A stretch of DNA of 64,000 nt, from NCBI RefSeq assembly GCF_003287455.1, contig NZ_PRLC01000003.1, positions 1 to 64,000 of the forward strand, read 5' to 3'. Made by a program: the position numbers and the translations under genes. The notes under the pieces are model-generated. The model was not told the DNA's origin. It ran no database searches and worked only from the letters and a program-made list of their open reading frames with translations. This DNA is from Faecalibacterium hattorii. GTDB taxonomy: Bacteria; Bacillota; Clostridia; Oscillospirales; Ruminococcaceae. Shown here in pieces: positions 62,777-64,000 of this stretch (its first letter is position 1; each line of letters begins with the position of its first letter).

Positions 62777-64000
62777 ATGAACAACTACGACCTGATCATC
62801 GTCGGTGCCGGCCCGGCCGGCATCTTTACCGCTGTGGAGCTGCTGCGCCACGGCAGCAAGAAGAAGATCCTGCTGGTGGAAAAGGGCAAGCCGGTGGAAA
62901 AGCGCCACTGCCCCAAGGCAGAGCTGGGCCACTGCGTCAACTGCCGCCCCACCTGCGCCATCACCACCGGCTTCTCCGGTGCGGGTGCTTTCTCGGACGG
63001 CAAGCTGAGCCTCTCCTATGAGGTCGGCGGCGACCTGCCCAGCCTCATCGGCGAGGAGTTCGCGCAGGAGCTCATCAACTACACGGATAAGATCTACCTC
63101 GAATTTGGTGCCGACCCCCATGTGGAGGGCATCTACACCGGCGAGGACATCAAGGAGATCCGCAAGAACGCCATCCACGCGGGCCTGAAGCTGGTGGACT
63201 GCCCCATCCGCCACCTCGGCACCGAGAAGGCCCAGCAGCTGTATCTGGCCATCCAGAACTATCTGGCCGACAACGGCGTGGAGATGCTCTTCTCCACCGA
63301 GTGTGAGAACATCATCCTCGAAAACGAGGTCTGCAAGGGCGTATATCTCCGCAATGGCAGCGAGGAACCCCGCGCCGTCTACGCGGATACCGTCGTCATC
63401 GGCACCGGCCGCCGCGGCGCGGACTGGCTGGAGAAGATCTGCGCGGAGCACCACATCGCCCACAAACCCGGCACCGTGGACATCGGCGTCCGGGTCGAGT
63501 GCCGCAATGAGGTCATGGAGAAGGTCAACAAGGTGCTGTACGAGTCCAAGCTCATCGGCTACCCGAAGCCTTGGAAGAACAAGGTCCGCACCTTCTGCCA
63601 GAACCCCGGCGGCTTCGTGGCGCAGGAAAACTACGACAACGACCTTGCCGTGGTCAACGGCCACAGCTTCAAGGAGAAGAAGAGCGAAAACACCAACCTC
63701 GCCATCCTCGTCTCCCACAATTTCACCGAGCCCTTCAACCAGCCCATCGCCTACGCCCAGAAGGTCGGCGAGCTGACCAACATGCTGGGCGCGGGGCACA
63801 TCATGGTCCAGCGCTACGGCGACATTCTGGACGGCAAGCGCACTTGGGCCAAGGAGCTGGCCCAGTCCAACGTGAAGCCCACCCTGAAGGATGCCGTCGC
63901 TGGTGACATCACCGCTGCCATGCCCTACCGCGCCATGACCAACATCATCGAGTTCATCAAGATGCTGGATATGGTCGTGCCCGGCTTTGCCGCCAACGAG
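62777..64000 (+). CDS. FAD/NAD(P)-dependent dehydrogenase (partial, 3' end outside window)
   Basis: 408 codons visible and open at the window end. The N-terminal FAD-binding motif is 'NYDLIIVGAGPAGIFTAVELLRHG'. 'GFSGAGAFSDGKLSLSYEVGGDL' is diagnostic for a family of uncharacterised FAD-dependent dehydrogenases (COG2509 type), and 'ADTVVIGTGRRGADWLEKI' is the second dinucleotide-site strand. Four Cys in 'HCPKAELGHCVNCRPTC' may bind metal or form disulfides. The start has AAAGGAAAAC upstream. The enzyme substrate is unknown. Confidence 0.85.
   Translation, partial: MNNYDLIIVGAGPAGIFTAVELLRHGSKKKILLVEKGKPVEKRHCPKAELGHCVNCRPTCAITTGFSGAGAFSDGKLSLSYEVGGDLPSLIGEEFAQELINYTDKIYLEFGADPHVEGIYTGEDIKEIRKNAIHAGLKLVDCPIRHLGTEKAQQLYLAIQNYLADNGVEMLFSTECENIILENEVCKGVYLRNGSEEPRAVYADTVVIGTGRRGADWLEKICAEHHIAHKPGTVDIGVRVECRNEVMEKVNKVLYESKLIGYPKPWKNKVRTFCQNPGGFVAQENYDNDLAVVNGHSFKEKKSENTNLAILVSHNFTEPFNQPIAYAQKVGELTNMLGAGHIMVQRYGDILDGKRTWAKELAQSNVKPTLKDAVAGDITAAMPYRAMTNIIEFIKMLDMVVPGFAANE

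Noticed and set aside
62756-63799. Minus-strand frame opposite the FAD dehydrogenase gene
   Set aside because: The plus strand carries the dinucleotide-binding motif and a ribosome site; the minus frame has no domain.
1-64000. CRISPR array, rRNA genes or insertion sequences
   Set aside because: No regularly spaced repeats, no rRNA sequence and no transposase motif seen in the window.

Overview
The window is chromosomal DNA from a GC-rich anaerobic Firmicute, most like the Oscillospirales (Faecalibacterium, Subdoligranulum or Gemmiger relatives). The evidence is: clostridial-style Shine-Dalgarno sites; sigma-A promoters with 17-nt spacers; a T-box ahead of asnS; sporulation genes (spoVAC-AD-AE, gpr, spoIIP) with the Firmicute arrangement of rpsT divergent from gpr; DUF3048, DUF4358, MBOAT and DHHW families; and GC-rich wobble bases, which open many long false antisense frames. 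The species is inferred.

Layout. 1-2783 is the end of an integrated element: a P4-type primase C-terminus, about 380 nt of hairpin-rich non-coding DNA, an excisionase-like protein and a tyrosine integrase that abuts the 3' end of tRNA-Lys(UUU). 3.1-9.4 kb holds exported proteins, four with twin-arginine-like signals (two DUF3048 proteins, three small beta-type proteins), plus a histidine phosphatase and an XRE regulator. 9.6-12.3 kb has a PRTase-like protein behind a leader terminator, an antitoxin with only the tail of its toxin, and a MATE exporter.

12.4-20.7 kb is a complete histidine operon on the minus strand: a hisZ-hisG fusion, then hisD, C, B, H, A, F, IE and a PHP-type phosphatase. 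Its promoter carries a palindrome filling the -35/-10 spacer. 21.0-25.7 kb holds trxA, two paralogous peptides with 25-residue double-glycine-type leaders, and a DUF4358-MBOAT-DHHW surface acylation set. 25.9-31.5 kb has a VanY-type peptidase, spoVAC/AD/AE, rpsT, gpr and spoIIP. 31.5-46.3 kb mixes T-box-asnS, mutY, a degenerate LytM protein, a deaminase, an aldo/keto reductase, prfC, a GNAT-MnmM fusion, an HtrA protease, an intracellular pullulanase and a two-module AAA+ protein divergent from it.

46.3-55.5 kb is one minus-strand operon covering the shikimate pathway and both prephenate branches: pheA, aroB, aroC, an aroE-aroK fusion, a divergent aroQ, aroF, aroA and tyrA. It ends in a WYL regulator, and a perfect palindrome overlaps the operon -10 box. 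55.6-64 kb has membrane and lipid genes (plsC, DUF624-like, DUF308), a C39-like protein lacking its cysteine, a cytidylate-kinase-like protein, a second MATE exporter and a FAD dehydrogenase cut by the window end.

The his and aro operons would let the cell make His, Phe and Tyr, provided the unusual AroQ works or is replaced elsewhere. An interspersed hairpin repeat family (five copies and a fragment) occurs inside both operons, touching the stop codon of hisH and of aroQ. The best leads for something undescribed are the paired double-glycine peptides, the aro operon palindrome with its WYL regulator, the divergent AroQ, and the repeat family.
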